From Gulosibacter sediminis (GTDB taxonomy: Bacteria > Actinomycetota > Actinomycetes > Actinomycetales > Microbacteriaceae), in NCBI RefSeq assembly GCF_014904065.1, contig NZ_JACXJG010000006.1, forward strand, positions 3,411 through 17,301: a stretch of 13,891 nt of DNA, given 5' to 3'. Within the stretch, counting starts at the first letter, position 1; each line of letters opens with the position of its first letter. Positions 4,927-12,452 of the stretch are shown one piece after another. The notes below the pieces were generated by a model. That model was given only the letters and a program-made list of their open reading frames with translations. It did no database searches and had not been told where the DNA came from. A program made the position numbers and the translations under genes.

Positions 4927-7900
4927 TCCGCCTCCGCTCGAGGCAGCTGCGGCTTGCCGCGCGTGAGCTCGGGCAGATCGGCCGCATCCTCGTCGGGGAT
5001 CGGCACGTCAAGTGCGATCGCGATGCGCCGGGCCACGGCCTCGGGGTTCGCGAACAGCTCGAATGCGCGCACGCGCAGGTAGTACCAGCCGAGGCGCTTC
5101 AGCAGCTCGGGGCGCAAGCGCAGCGACTCGCGCAGCGTCGTGGTCGGCGCCGACTCGCCGGCCGCCACATCCATGTCGATGACAATGGCCCGGTTGCCGT
5201 ACGACGCCGCGAGCGGAATTTCGCCGCGGAAGCCGAGTTCGACGCGCATCCCGAACGACGCGAGGCGGCGCGCGAGGTCGACGAGCATCGGCGCGTCGCC
5301 GCTGCCGTCGGGGTCGGAACCGCCGGGCTGCTCGGTGCGCTCACCGAGCTCGGTGAGGATCTCGGCGAGGCCGACGGTGCCGCGGGTCAGGCGTGACACC
5401 TCGAACTGGTCGGGGCGCACGCAGGTCACGATGACGAGCGAGCGACGCGCGCGTGTCATCGTGACGGCGAGCGCGCGCTCGCCGAGGGGGCTGCCGAGCA
5501 CGCCGAAGTCCGAGAGCACGCGGCCGTGCGGCGTCACGCCGTAGCCGAGCGAGAAGATGACGCGGTCGCGCGCCTGCGCCACCGAGGCCTCGATGGTCGC
5601 GACGGTGAACGGCTCGTTGCGCGGCTTCGTGAAGAACTCGGCGAGGTCGCTGCGCTGCGAGACCGCCGACCAGATCGCCTGCTCGACGCGTTCGGCGTGC
5701 GCCGCCGACGCGCTCACAATCATGAGCGACTCGCGCGGGCGGTGGATGGCGTGGTCGAGCACGAGCTCAACGACGCGCGTCACCTCGGCGTCGGTCGCCT
5801 CGACGGTGCCGGTGCGGCGGTCGGGCAGGCCCGTGCCGCCGGGCACATACGAGTAGGTGAGCGAGGAGTGCCCGAGGAACGCGCCGGCCCAGGGCATCGA
5901 GTGCAGCCGGCCGCCGTAGAAGCGCTCGTTGACGAGCTCAGTGAGGTCTTCACCGCCTGCCCGGTAGGACCGGGTCAGCGAGATGGTTGGCAGGAGCTTC
6001 GCGAGCTGCGCGTGTGCGGTGTCGTCGATGCTCGCCTCGACCTCGGCCTCGCTGCGGTTCACGCCCGGCTGCGGCTCGCTCGGCGGCAGCACGGCCACGC
6101 TGAACGGGGTCGGGTACTGCGTCACCGGGTCGCCGAAGGCGATCACCTGCGTGCCGCGACGGATCGCGCCGACGACCTCGGAGGTCTGCACGGCCGCGGC
6201 ATCGACGAGCAGCACGGCGTCGAACTTCGCGCGCGGGTCGATGCGGGGCACGTCGTAGGGCGTCGTGATCCACACCTGCGACACCGAGCGCGAGAGGCCC
6301 GCCGCCTGGTCCACGAGCTGGCGCGAGGTCAGGCCGGGCGTGCGCAGCAGCTCTCGCAGCGAGTCCGCCTCCTCGGCGCGGTCGACGAGCGCGACCTTCC
6401 ACGCCTGCGCGAGCTGCCAGGCGAGCTGGTCGGCGCTGGATGCGGTGTGCGCCTCGTCGACGACCCGGAAGTCGCTCTCGAGTCGCGTCAGCACGCGCGT
6501 GTTCGCGTTGAGCAGCGCCTTCTCGTTCGCGAGCTGCTCCTCGAGCACCGACTGCCACCAGGCGAGTTCGAGCTCGTCCTCGACCTCGTGGGGCTCGAGG
6601 TGGCGCTCACCGAGGTCGTCGAGCAGTTCGCCGAGGCCCTGGCCACGCAGCTGCTCGTTGAGGGCGAGCCGATCCACGGCGTTGTCGAGCACCTCTGACT
6701 TTGCGGCGAACTGCTGCAGGCGCTCCTCGAGCTCGTCGAGCTTCGTTTCGGCGAGCGTCGTCTTGCCGGCGTCGCCGAGGGGCGCGTCGACGATCTGCAC
6801 GAGCGCATTCACGTCGCGCCACTCCGAACGCATGCGGTCGATGCCGGTCGGCACGTTCGGCTGCGCGGCGTCGCGCACGTAGCGGTGCCACATGATGCGC
6901 TGGCGCTGCACGTACTTGAGCGACTCGTGCAGCTCGTTCACGGTGACGCCGGGGCGCACGAACTCGCGCGAGTAGTTGCGCAGTTCGCGGCGGCGGGAGG
7001 CCGACATGTCGCTGCCTTCGCGGCGCGGGCCGGTCGCCTCGATGAGCTCAGAAAGGTCGGCGTCGAAGATCTCGGGCGTGAAGCGGTCGAGCGTCTCGCG
7101 AATGTCTGCGAGCAGCCGCAGGTAGATGCCGAGCTCAGCAAAGGTCTCGGGGGCGCGGAGGTTCGTCTGCTCGATGAGTTTCTCGCCCGAGCGCAGCAGC
7201 TCGCTCGTGCGGCCGTCGGCGAGGCGAACGGCGGTCGAGTGCACGTGCTCGACCTCGTCGGTGCTCTGGAAGCCGAGCCCGTACCAGGGCGACTCGTCGT
7301 GCGAGAAGCGGAATTCCCCCAGCTCGGCGAGGTCGCGCATCTGCTCGGCGACGCCGGCGCGCTTCGCGGGCTCGCGCAGCGCGACGAGCTGCTCGTGGCC
7401 GAGGCGCGCGGTCGTCGACGGCGGCACATCGCGCAGTTCGAGACGGCTGAGTTCCTCGAGCGCGTCGAGCGGCGACACCCCGAACTCGGGGTGGTCGGTC
7501 GTCAGCGCGCTGCGGTAGTCGGCGAGCACGCGACGCAGGCGCACGAGCGCGTCGTCAAGGTCGGCGGTGTTCGGGCGATCGGCACGCTCGTTGCGCGAGA
7601 TCGCGGCGATGACGTCGCGGCGCAGCGTACGCGACGTCACCGCGAGGCCCTCGAGCCCCACGTGCTTGAGCCGCGCGCGGATGGCCCGAATCGAGGCGAT
7701 GCGAGGCGTCACGACGAGCACGCGACGGTCGCGGTCGACGAGGTGGCCGATCGCGTTGACGACAGTCTGAGTGACACCGGTGCCGGGCAGGGTCTCGACG
7801 ACGAAGCTCGAGCCGCCGAGGATCGCGTCGACGACGCGCTCCTGCTCGGTGTCGGCGTCGAGCAGCAGCCGGTCGGATGCTGGGTCGCGGCGGTCGGGGT

Positions 7901-8981
7901 CGATCGACGTCTCGGCGCTGATCGGCCGCGCGAGCCGCGCCCGCGCATCCCGGTCGCCCGCAAGCGCGTCGAGCACTGGGTGCCGCAGTTGCTTGGCGTC
8001 GTCGAGCATGGCGCCCGAGAAGTCGGCAAAGGTCGAGAGCGCCGCCATCGAGTCAATCTCGAACTTCGGCAGGTTCGCCCCGGCCTCACGCACGTACTCG
8101 AACGCGGCGTCGGGGAACAGCGAGCCCGAGTCGCCGAGCCGGGTCTGCAACTCGCTCGCGCGCACGGTCACGCCGTCGTCGAATAGCGCACGCAGCAGCG
8201 CGATGTTCGGCTGCAGCTTGCCCCGCAGGCGAATCTCATAGTCGCGGCCGAGGCGACGCAGGGTCGCGGTGCGCAGGAAGATCGGGGCGTGGAGCTCCCC
8301 GTCGCTCGAAAGCCAGCTCGCAAACCCGATCGCGAGTTGCACGCAGCTCAGCCCGCGCCCCGCCTCGAGCTCGGCGCCGCGACGCGCGACGAGACCCGCT
8401 GCCTCGAGGGCGGTGCGGAAAGCGATCGGCTCGCGCACGAGACTCGAGAGCATGACGGGGCGCCGCGCAAGCAGCGTCGCGATGCCCGAGGGGTGCGCCG
8501 TCGTCAGGTCGATGTAGGTGCCCCGGCGAGCCGCGAAGTTGCGCAGCGGCGAGGTGCCGCCGAGCTCGGCAATTTCTTCGCGCCAGCGCACGTGCGTGTC
8601 GCCGATGTTGACCGGCTGCGCCGCGACGGGTGACGTCTCGGGTGCGGCAAACTCGCTGTCGGCCGGCGCTTCGGAGCTCGCTTCTGCTTCCCGCTCCTCT
8701 ACCTCGACCGCCGGCAGCGTCGGCATCGGCGCAAACGCGGTGGTGTCGGTCGGCTCGGGCGTCTCGTCGGCAGGCTTGGTCGCCCGGGTGGCGCGCGCCT
8801 GATTAATCCACTCGGTCGGGCGATCACCAACCGCGACGCCGTCCTCGAGTTCTCGCTCGCGCTGCTCGCGTTCGAGAATGGGTTCAGTCGCGCTCGCCTC
8901 CTTGCGATCGCGCTCCGCCGAGACGTCGACGGTTGCTTCGTCGTTGTTCTTGGCGTTCTGCCTCCGGAAAATGCCCCACAC
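4923..8981 (-). CDS. Giant UPF1/DUF4011-like SF1 helicase-related protein with degenerate ATPase motifs and C-terminal endonuclease-like domain
   Basis: A 1352-aa protein from a GTG at 8981. Residues 1-125 are charged and probably disordered; 128-360 are an N-terminal helicase-associated region (WREEIAELGGTSPLRNF). A Q-motif-like DTEQERVVDAIL (377-388) precedes the Walker A position ETLPGTGVTQT (396-406), where Val403 stands in place of the essential Lys. Motif Ia is RRVLVVTPR (419-427). A long helical insert spans about 435-900. Walker B is VLLVDAAAVQ (923-932), with Ala928 in place of Glu. Motif III is FGDPVTQYP (949-957), then LTRSYRAGG (1002-1010), and motif VI is AVTMTRARRSLVIV (1172-1185). 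The tail (about 1231-1320, with IDMD and LLKRLGWYYLRVRAFELF) resembles the restriction-endonuclease-like domain that ends many DUF4011 helicases. Role unknown; nucleic-acid remodelling or defence is plausible. The frame extends to an ATG at 9038, but the GTG has a TAGGTT 7 nt upstream. ATP hydrolysis is doubtful given the two substitutions. Confidence 0.88.
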   Translation of the reverse strand: MWGIFRRQNAKNNDEATVDVSAERDRKEASATEPILEREQRERELEDGVAVGDRPTEWINQARATRATKPADETPEPTDTTAFAPMPTLPAVEVEEREAEASSEAPADSEFAAPETSPVAAQPVNIGDTHVRWREEIAELGGTSPLRNFAARRGTYIDLTTAHPSGIATLLARRPVMLSSLVREPIAFRTALEAAGLVARRGAELEAGRGLSCVQLAIGFASWLSSDGELHAPIFLRTATLRRLGRDYEIRLRGKLQPNIALLRALFDDGVTVRASELQTRLGDSGSLFPDAAFEYVREAGANLPKFEIDSMAALSTFADFSGAMLDDAKQLRHPVLDALAGDRDARARLARPISAETSIDPDRRDPASDRLLLDADTEQERVVDAILGGSSFVVETLPGTGVTQTVVNAIGHLVDRDRRVLVVTPRIASIRAIRARLKHVGLEGLAVTSRTLRRDVIAAISRNERADRPNTADLDDALVRLRRVLADYRSALTTDHPEFGVSPLDALEELSRLELRDVPPSTTARLGHEQLVALREPAKRAGVAEQMRDLAELGEFRFSHDESPWYGLGFQSTDEVEHVHSTAVRLADGRTSELLRSGEKLIEQTNLRAPETFAELGIYLRLLADIRETLDRFTPEIFDADLSELIEATGPRREGSDMSASRRRELRNYSREFVRPGVTVNELHESLKYVQRQRIMWHRYVRDAAQPNVPTGIDRMRSEWRDVNALVQIVDAPLGDAGKTTLAETKLDELEERLQQFAAKSEVLDNAVDRLALNEQLRGQGLGELLDDLGERHLEPHEVEDELELAWWQSVLEEQLANEKALLNANTRVLTRLESDFRVVDEAHTASSADQLAWQLAQAWKVALVDRAEEADSLRELLRTPGLTSRQLVDQAAGLSRSVSQVWITTPYDVPRIDPRAKFDAVLLVDAAAVQTSEVVGAIRRGTQVIAFGDPVTQYPTPFSVAVLPPSEPQPGVNRSEAEVEASIDDTAHAQLAKLLPTISLTRSYRAGGEDLTELVNERFYGGRLHSMPWAGAFLGHSSLTYSYVPGGTGLPDRRTGTVEATDAEVTRVVELVLDHAIHRPRESLMIVSASAAHAERVEQAIWSAVSQRSDLAEFFTKPRNEPFTVATIEASVAQARDRVIFSLGYGVTPHGRVLSDFGVLGSPLGERALAVTMTRARRSLVIVTCVRPDQFEVSRLTRGTVGLAEILTELGERTEQPGGSDPDGSGDAPMLVDLARRLASFGMRVELGFRGEIPLAASYGNRAIVIDMDVAAGESAPTTTLRESLRLRPELLKRLGWYYLRVRAFELFANPEAVARRIAIALDVPIPDEDAADLPELTRGKPQLPRAEAE

Positions 8982-8988
8982 AGGTTTC

Positions 8989-8994
8989 AACCTA
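8989..8994 (-). promoter_or_regulatory. Putative -10 element for the helicase-like operon (leaderless)
   Basis: TAGGTT on the minus strand ends exactly 7 nt before the GTG at 8981, the same geometry as TAGGAT before galU. This supports a transcript starting at or next to the start codon and supports GTG over the upstream ATG. The AGG could alternatively serve as a weak, distant ribosome site. No convincing -35 is seen. Confidence 0.4.
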
Positions 8995-9031
8995 GGCGAC
9001 GTTGCCCGGTGATTGCCGCAGTGCCCGTGGA

Positions 9032-9060
9032 GTTTCATGCATTCGCGGGCCCGCTACGAT
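9032..9060 (+). promoter_or_regulatory. Putative tRNA-Arg promoter
   Basis: TACGAT (9055-9060) is a good TANNNT -10 element placed 8 nt before the mature tRNA 5' end. GTTTCA (9032-9037) lies 17 bp upstream as a weak -35. Confidence 0.45.
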
Positions 9061-9068
9061 TGCAGTGC

Positions 9069-9140
9069 GCCTTCGTAGCTCAGTGGATAGAGCATCCCTC
9101 TCCTAAAGGGTGCGCGCGGGTTCGATTCCCGCCGAGGGCA
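9069..9140 (+). tRNA. tRNA-Arg (anticodon CCU)
   Basis: A complete cloverleaf can be drawn. Acceptor GCCTTCG (9069-9075) pairs with CGAGGGC (9133-9139) with one T-G pair. The D arm is GCTC-AGTGGATA-GAGC (9078-9093). The anticodon arm is TCCCT-CTCCTAA-AGGGT (9095-9111), with anticodon CCT at 9102-9104, which reads AGG arginine codons. The variable loop is 4 nt. The T arm is GCGGG-TTCGATT-CCCGC (9116-9132), and A9140 is the discriminator. CCA is not encoded. The top pair of the anticodon stem (9095/9111) is a T-T mismatch. The perfect terminator 8 nt downstream and the -10 element upstream suggest a single-gene transcript. Confidence 0.96.
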
Positions 9141-9147
9141 CACAGCG

Positions 9148-9185
9148 AAACCGCGGCCCCACTCAAACGAGTGGGGCCGCGGTTT
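9148..9185. terminator. Bidirectional intrinsic terminator between tRNA-Arg and aldehyde dehydrogenase
   Basis: A perfect 17-bp stem (left arm 9148-9164, right arm 9169-9185) encloses an AAAC loop. The stem ends are A3 and T3, so each direction finishes with a short T run (TTTGTT on plus, TTTCG on minus). It lies between the tRNA 3' end and the stop of the convergent dehydrogenase gene at 9200, so it can serve both. Confidence 0.92.
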
Positions 9186-9199
9186 GTTCGTGACGGCGA

Positions 9200-10618
9200 T
9201 TACGCCTTGGGGATCGTGATGACGTGCGGCTGGCCGAGCGCCTTGAGACCGGCGGTGCCGAACTCGAGGCCGTAGCCCGACGCCTTCGCGCCGCCGAACG
9301 GGATGCGCGGGTCGATCGCGCCGTGCGCGTTGATCCACGTCGTGCCGGCCTCGAGCTGGCGGGCGACCTCGACGGCCTTCGCCGTGTCGGAGCTCCACAC
9401 GCTCGAGCCGAGGCCAACCTCGAGGCTGTTCGCCCACTCGATCGCCTGGTCGAGCGAGTCGTACTTGATGATCGGCAGGGCCGGGCCGAACTGCTCTTCG
9501 GCCACGAGCGGGTTGTCGTTGCTGATGTTCGACACGATCGTGGTCGGGTAGAAATAGCCGGGAGCCGACGCATCCGGGTCGCCGCCGACGTTGATCGTCG
9601 CGCCGCCGTCGCGGGCTGCGTTGACGAGGCGGTCCACGACCTCGTACTGGCCCTGGTTCTGCAGCGGGCCGAGCACGTTCTGCTCGTCGAGGCCGTTACC
9701 CATCGGCATGTTCTTCGCGACCTCGACGAGCGCCTCAACGACGTCGTCGTAGATCTCGGCCGGAACGTAGAGGCGCTTCAGTGCAGCACAGGTCTGGCCG
9801 GTGTTGATGAACGCGCCCCAGAAGAGGTCCTCTGCGATTGCCTTGGCATCAACATCGGGCAGCACGATGCCCGCGTCGTTGCCGCCGAGCTCGAGGGTGA
9901 CCCGGGCGATGTTCTCGGCGGCGTCGCGCGCGATGATGCGGCCGACCTCGGTCGAACCGGTAAACATGACCTTACCGATCTTCGGGTGGCCCGTGAGCGC
10001 CGCGCCGACCTTGCTGTTCGCCGGCACGACGATGAGCACGTCCTCGGGCAGCGCCTCGTTCATGACCTTCGCAAGCGCGAGGACCGACAGCGTGGTCGAG
10101 CTTGCGGGTTTCGAGACAACCGTGTTGCCCATGCGCAGCGACGGCGCGAACTGCCAGATGGCGATCATCATCGGCCAGTTCCACGGGTTGATCGCGGCGA
10201 CGACGCCGATCGGGTCGTAGTGGAGCTCGGCACGCTGCGTGTCGTCCTCCATGACGACCTCGGGCTCAAGCTCAAAGGCCGCGGTCGCGCGCAGCCAGCT
10301 CACGCACGCGCCGACCTCGAAGCGGGCGTTTGGGCCGTTGAGCGGCTTGCCCTGCTCGCGCGACAGGAGCACGGCGAGTGCCTCGCTCGACGCCTCGATC
10401 GCATCCGCCGCCTTGTTCAGGTAGTCGCTGCGCTCGGCATGGGACAGCTTGGCCCACGACTTCTGCGCGGCTTCGGCACGGTCGATCGCCGCATCGAGGT
10501 CTTCCGACGCGGCAACGGGCACCTGTGTGAATGCCTCACCGGTGCTCGGATCGATAACGTCTCGACCGCCGCTTGCGGGCTGCAGCGCGGCAATGAGTTC
10601 GTCAGCAGTAGAGAACAT
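9200..10618 (-). CDS. NAD(P)-dependent aldehyde dehydrogenase (ALDH superfamily)
   Basis: A 472-aa soluble enzyme oxidising an aldehyde to the carboxylic acid with NAD or NADP; the physiological aldehyde is not evident. All core residues are present: Asn147 in INPWNWP (143-149), Lys170 in VVSKPAS, FTGSTEVGR (219-227, the coenzyme loop), general base Glu243 in LELGGN, and nucleophile Cys277 in NTGQTCAALKRLYV. EEQFGP (374-379), and FGGAKASGYGLEFG near the C-terminus, complete the fold. The LFWGAFINTGQTC-x-x-x-KRLYV pattern resembles the AldA-type subgroup known from Streptomyces, distinct from succinate-semialdehyde or betaine-aldehyde enzymes, but this is only a resemblance. I start at the ATG at 10618 because GAGGG lies just upstream; an ATG 15 nt further has no ribosome site. 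A TAGGCT hexamer further upstream on the minus strand may be its -10. Single-gene unit ending at the shared terminator. Confidence 0.95.
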   Translation of the reverse strand: MFSTADELIAALQPASGGRDVIDPSTGEAFTQVPVAASEDLDAAIDRAEAAQKSWAKLSHAERSDYLNKAADAIEASSEALAVLLSREQGKPLNGPNARFEVGACVSWLRATAAFELEPEVVMEDDTQRAELHYDPIGVVAAINPWNWPMMIAIWQFAPSLRMGNTVVSKPASSTTLSVLALAKVMNEALPEDVLIVVPANSKVGAALTGHPKIGKVMFTGSTEVGRIIARDAAENIARVTLELGGNDAGIVLPDVDAKAIAEDLFWGAFINTGQTCAALKRLYVPAEIYDDVVEALVEVAKNMPMGNGLDEQNVLGPLQNQGQYEVVDRLVNAARDGGATINVGGDPDASAPGYFYPTTIVSNISNDNPLVAEEQFGPALPIIKYDSLDQAIEWANSLEVGLGSSVWSSDTAKAVEVARQLEAGTTWINAHGAIDPRIPFGGAKASGYGLEFGTAGLKALGQPHVITIPKA

Positions 10619-10741
10619 GGACCCTCGTTTCATCGACGTTGATGGTGTTTGGCCAGCCTATGTCCGCCCCCTGGAGTAATCCGCCTCCACCGCAAGGGGT
10701 GCACCGGCGGGCAAGCAGTGAGCGCACCTGGTCAACGCGTG

Positions 10742-10773
10742 TATAACTTGCTGCAGAACGAAAGGAATACACC
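10742..10773 (+). promoter_or_regulatory. -10 element and ribosome site of the AIM24-SRPBCC unit
   Basis: TATAAC (10742-10747) is a near-consensus -10 element. About 15 nt later comes the ribosome site AAAGGA, spaced 7-8 nt from the ATG at 10774. No clear -35 is present at 17-18 bp. The rest of the 155-bp divergent gap (10619-10773) shows no further strong structure. Confidence 0.5.
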
Positions 10774-11442
10774 ATGCGCAGCCCAATCTTTGACAAGGAC
10801 AACTTTCGCGACCCGTCGACCGACCGTTGGGTGCTCGAGAGCAGCCGACTGCTACGCACGGGCTTCGGCCCCGGTGTGATAGCGCGCAAGGGCGTCATGG
10901 TTGCTTACCGCGGCGGGCTCGACTTCGCCCACCAGGGCTCCAAGTCGGTGGGCCAGTTCTTCAAGAAGCAGTTCACGGGCGAGGGCAAGGGCCTCATGCA
11001 CGTGACCGGCCAGGGCGAGGCATGGTTCGCGAACCGCGCCCAGCAGGTCTTCATGATGGAGGTCGAGAACGAGGGCATCACCCTCAACACCGACCACCTG
11101 CTCGCGTTTGACGACACCCTTCAGTACGAGCCGCGGATGCTCGGCAACGCTGGCTTGCTCGCCGGCGGCCTGTTCAATCTCGAGATCGGCGGCAGCGGTA
11201 CGGTTGCGCTGACGTCTGACGGCACACCCTTCGTGCTCGACGCAAGCCAGGGTCCGGTGTTCACCGATCCGCAGGCCACCGTCGCGTGGTCGGCCAACCT
11301 CCAGCCGACGCTGAAGAATGACTTCAAGATGGGCTCGCTCATCGGCCGCGGCAGCGGCGAGGCGTTCCAGTTGGCTTTCCACGGCCAGGGATTTGTCGTG
11401 ATCCAGCCCTCCGAGGGGTGGCCCGTGCAGGCCGCTTCGTAG
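10774..11442 (+). CDS. AIM24-family protein
   Basis: A 222-aa soluble protein of the AIM24 (mitochondrial biogenesis-like) family, which has a TRAP-like beta-rich fold. Bacterial members have no established function. Recognition rests on the beta-strand and glycine pattern: VMVAYRGGLDFAHQG (41-55) near the start, the GxGEAWFANRAQQVFMMEVE segment (80-99), then GSGTVALTSDGTPFVLD in the middle, and the C-terminal GSGEAFQLAFHGQGFVVIQPSE characteristic of the family. No signal peptide or membrane segment. The start has a good AAAGGA site. The next gene follows after 9 nt, so the two are probably co-transcribed. The divergent neighbour is the aldehyde dehydrogenase, with no evident functional link. 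Confidence 0.85.
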   Translation: MRSPIFDKDNFRDPSTDRWVLESSRLLRTGFGPGVIARKGVMVAYRGGLDFAHQGSKSVGQFFKKQFTGEGKGLMHVTGQGEAWFANRAQQVFMMEVENEGITLNTDHLLAFDDTLQYEPRMLGNAGLLAGGLFNLEIGGSGTVALTSDGTPFVLDASQGPVFTDPQATVAWSANLQPTLKNDFKMGSLIGRGSGEAFQLAFHGQGFVVIQPSEGWPVQAAS

Positions 11443-11451
11443 ACTGGGGGC

Positions 11452-11961
11452 ATGTCGCAGTCGTACGAAGTCACGGCCACCGTTCCACTCACTCCCGAAG
11501 AAGCGTTCGCGCTCGCGCACACGCTCGGTCCCGACCGCACGGCGTGGGACACGCGTGTCGTCAAGCAGCTTCTGCTGCGCGATGCGACGAGACTCGGCAG
11601 CGGCGCGCAGGTGTTCGTGCGGCTCGACGATGGGCTGCGATTGATCCAGGAGTACGACCACTGGATGCCCGGCCAGCTCTCGAGCACGCGGCTCGTCAAG
11701 GGGCCGTGGTGGCTCGAGAGCTACGGTGAGGGCTGGCACTTCGCCCCGACTGACGGTGGCACCCGAGTGACCTGGAAGACGACCTTCCGTCACCGACTCC
11801 CCGTGTTCGGGCCGCAGGCCGAGCAAGTCATGCTCGTGAAGCTCCGCGCGCTGCTCGAAGCACGCATGGACGACTTCCGCGCCGCCGCCCGCGACGTCGA
11901 GCTCGTCGAGCGCGCGACCGCGGGGTCGCTCCCCCACGGCGCGCGCCACCGCGACCGCTAA
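11452..11961 (+). CDS. SRPBCC (START-like) family protein
   Basis: A 169-aa protein with the helix-grip layout of the polyketide cyclase/dehydrase-type SRPBCC superfamily: SYEVTATVPLTPEEAFALAH (4-23) is the opening strand followed by the grip helix. Successive beta strands follow (GAQVFVRL, LIQEYDHWMPGQLSSTRLVK, GWHFAPTDGGTRVTWKTTFRH), ending in a long C-terminal helix. Such proteins bind hydrophobic ligands; no ligand or enzymatic residue can be named here. The last ~20 residues (GSLPHGARHRDR) are basic and probably unstructured. The ATG lies 9 nt after the AIM24 stop, with GGGGG as a weak ribosome site. The stop overlaps the stop of the convergent HNH gene. Confidence 0.75.
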   Translation: MSQSYEVTATVPLTPEEAFALAHTLGPDRTAWDTRVVKQLLLRDATRLGSGAQVFVRLDDGLRLIQEYDHWMPGQLSSTRLVKGPWWLESYGEGWHFAPTDGGTRVTWKTTFRHRLPVFGPQAEQVMLVKLRALLEARMDDFRAAARDVELVERATAGSLPHGARHRDR

Positions 11962-12452
11962 GCCGCGAGGTACGGGGCCCACTCCTCCGAGGAGTCCCGG
12001 TCGACCCCGCGCACGTGCCAGCCGTGGCTCAGTGGCGCCGCCGGGCGACACAGTAGCTGCCAGCCCATCTCCTCGGGCGTACGGTCTCCCTTGACGTTAT
12101 TGCAACGCAGGCAGCACGCTACGAGGTTCTCCCACGAGTCGCGGCCCCCACGTGAGCGCGGCTGCACGTGGTCGATCGTGTTCGCGAAGCGACCGCAGTA
12201 GGCGCAACTGTTGTCGTCGCGACGTAGTACGCCCTTGCGTGACACGGGCATCCGTCGCGCCATGGGGATGCGCACGTAGCGCTTGAGCAGGATCACCCGC
12301 GGCCGGGAGAACTCCTGGTTCGTGGAACGTAGCGGCACTGTATCGTCGGCCTCGAGCAGGGCGGCTTTACCACCCAGCACCAGCACGAGCGCGCGGCGGT
12401 CTGAGACCACGGCGATTGGTTCGTACCCGGCGTTCAAAACGAGAGTTCGCAT
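11958..12452 (-). CDS. HNH endonuclease family protein (conserved actinobacterial type)
   Basis: A 164-aa protein of the small HNH family widespread in actinobacteria; biological role not established. The N-terminal half starts MRTLVLNAGYEPIAVVSDRR, and ILLKRYVRIPMARRMPVSRKG (55-72) leads into the HNH domain. The zinc site is formed by Cys83/Cys86 and Cys114/Cys117. The HNH core is TIDHVQPRSRGG (92-103) with Asp94-His95, Asn109 in SWENL, and CNNVKGDRTPEEMGW (117-131). All expected metal and catalytic positions appear intact, so nuclease activity is plausible. I choose the ATG at 12452, which gives the family-standard N-terminus and has AGGAG 6 nt upstream; the frame to 12491 would start inside the terminator hairpin. 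No promoter fits between that terminator and the ATG, so expression must depend on read-through (see leader features). Confidence 0.92.
   Translation of the reverse strand: MRTLVLNAGYEPIAVVSDRRALVLVLGGKAALLEADDTVPLRSTNQEFSRPRVILLKRYVRIPMARRMPVSRKGVLRRDDNSCAYCGRFANTIDHVQPRSRGGRDSWENLVACCLRCNNVKGDRTPEEMGWQLLCRPAAPLSHGWHVRGVDRDSSEEWAPYLAA

Noticed and set aside
6446..6460. VDEAH in the helicase-like protein (residues 841-845) as a Walker B motif
   Set aside because: It lies before the conserved VLLVDAAAVQ…FGDPVTQYP block, which has the right spacing to motif III; DEAH here is in the helical insert and is probably coincidental, though structure prediction should confirm.
5526..8186. Long plus-strand open frames (390 and 433 aa) opposite the helicase-like gene
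   Set aside because: Arg/Val/Ala/His-rich translations with no motifs, typical antisense shadows of a high-GC gene; the minus frame has clear helicase motifs.
9069..9200. tRNA-Arg as an attachment site with an adjacent mobile element
   Set aside because: tRNA-Arg(CCU) genes are common integration sites, but no integrase, direct repeat of the tRNA 3' end or composition shift is seen nearby.
9009..9275. Plus-strand ORF containing VAQWIEHPSPKG-type peptide
   Set aside because: This is the well-known translation artefact of a tRNA gene; the tRNA-Arg cloverleaf explains the sequence.
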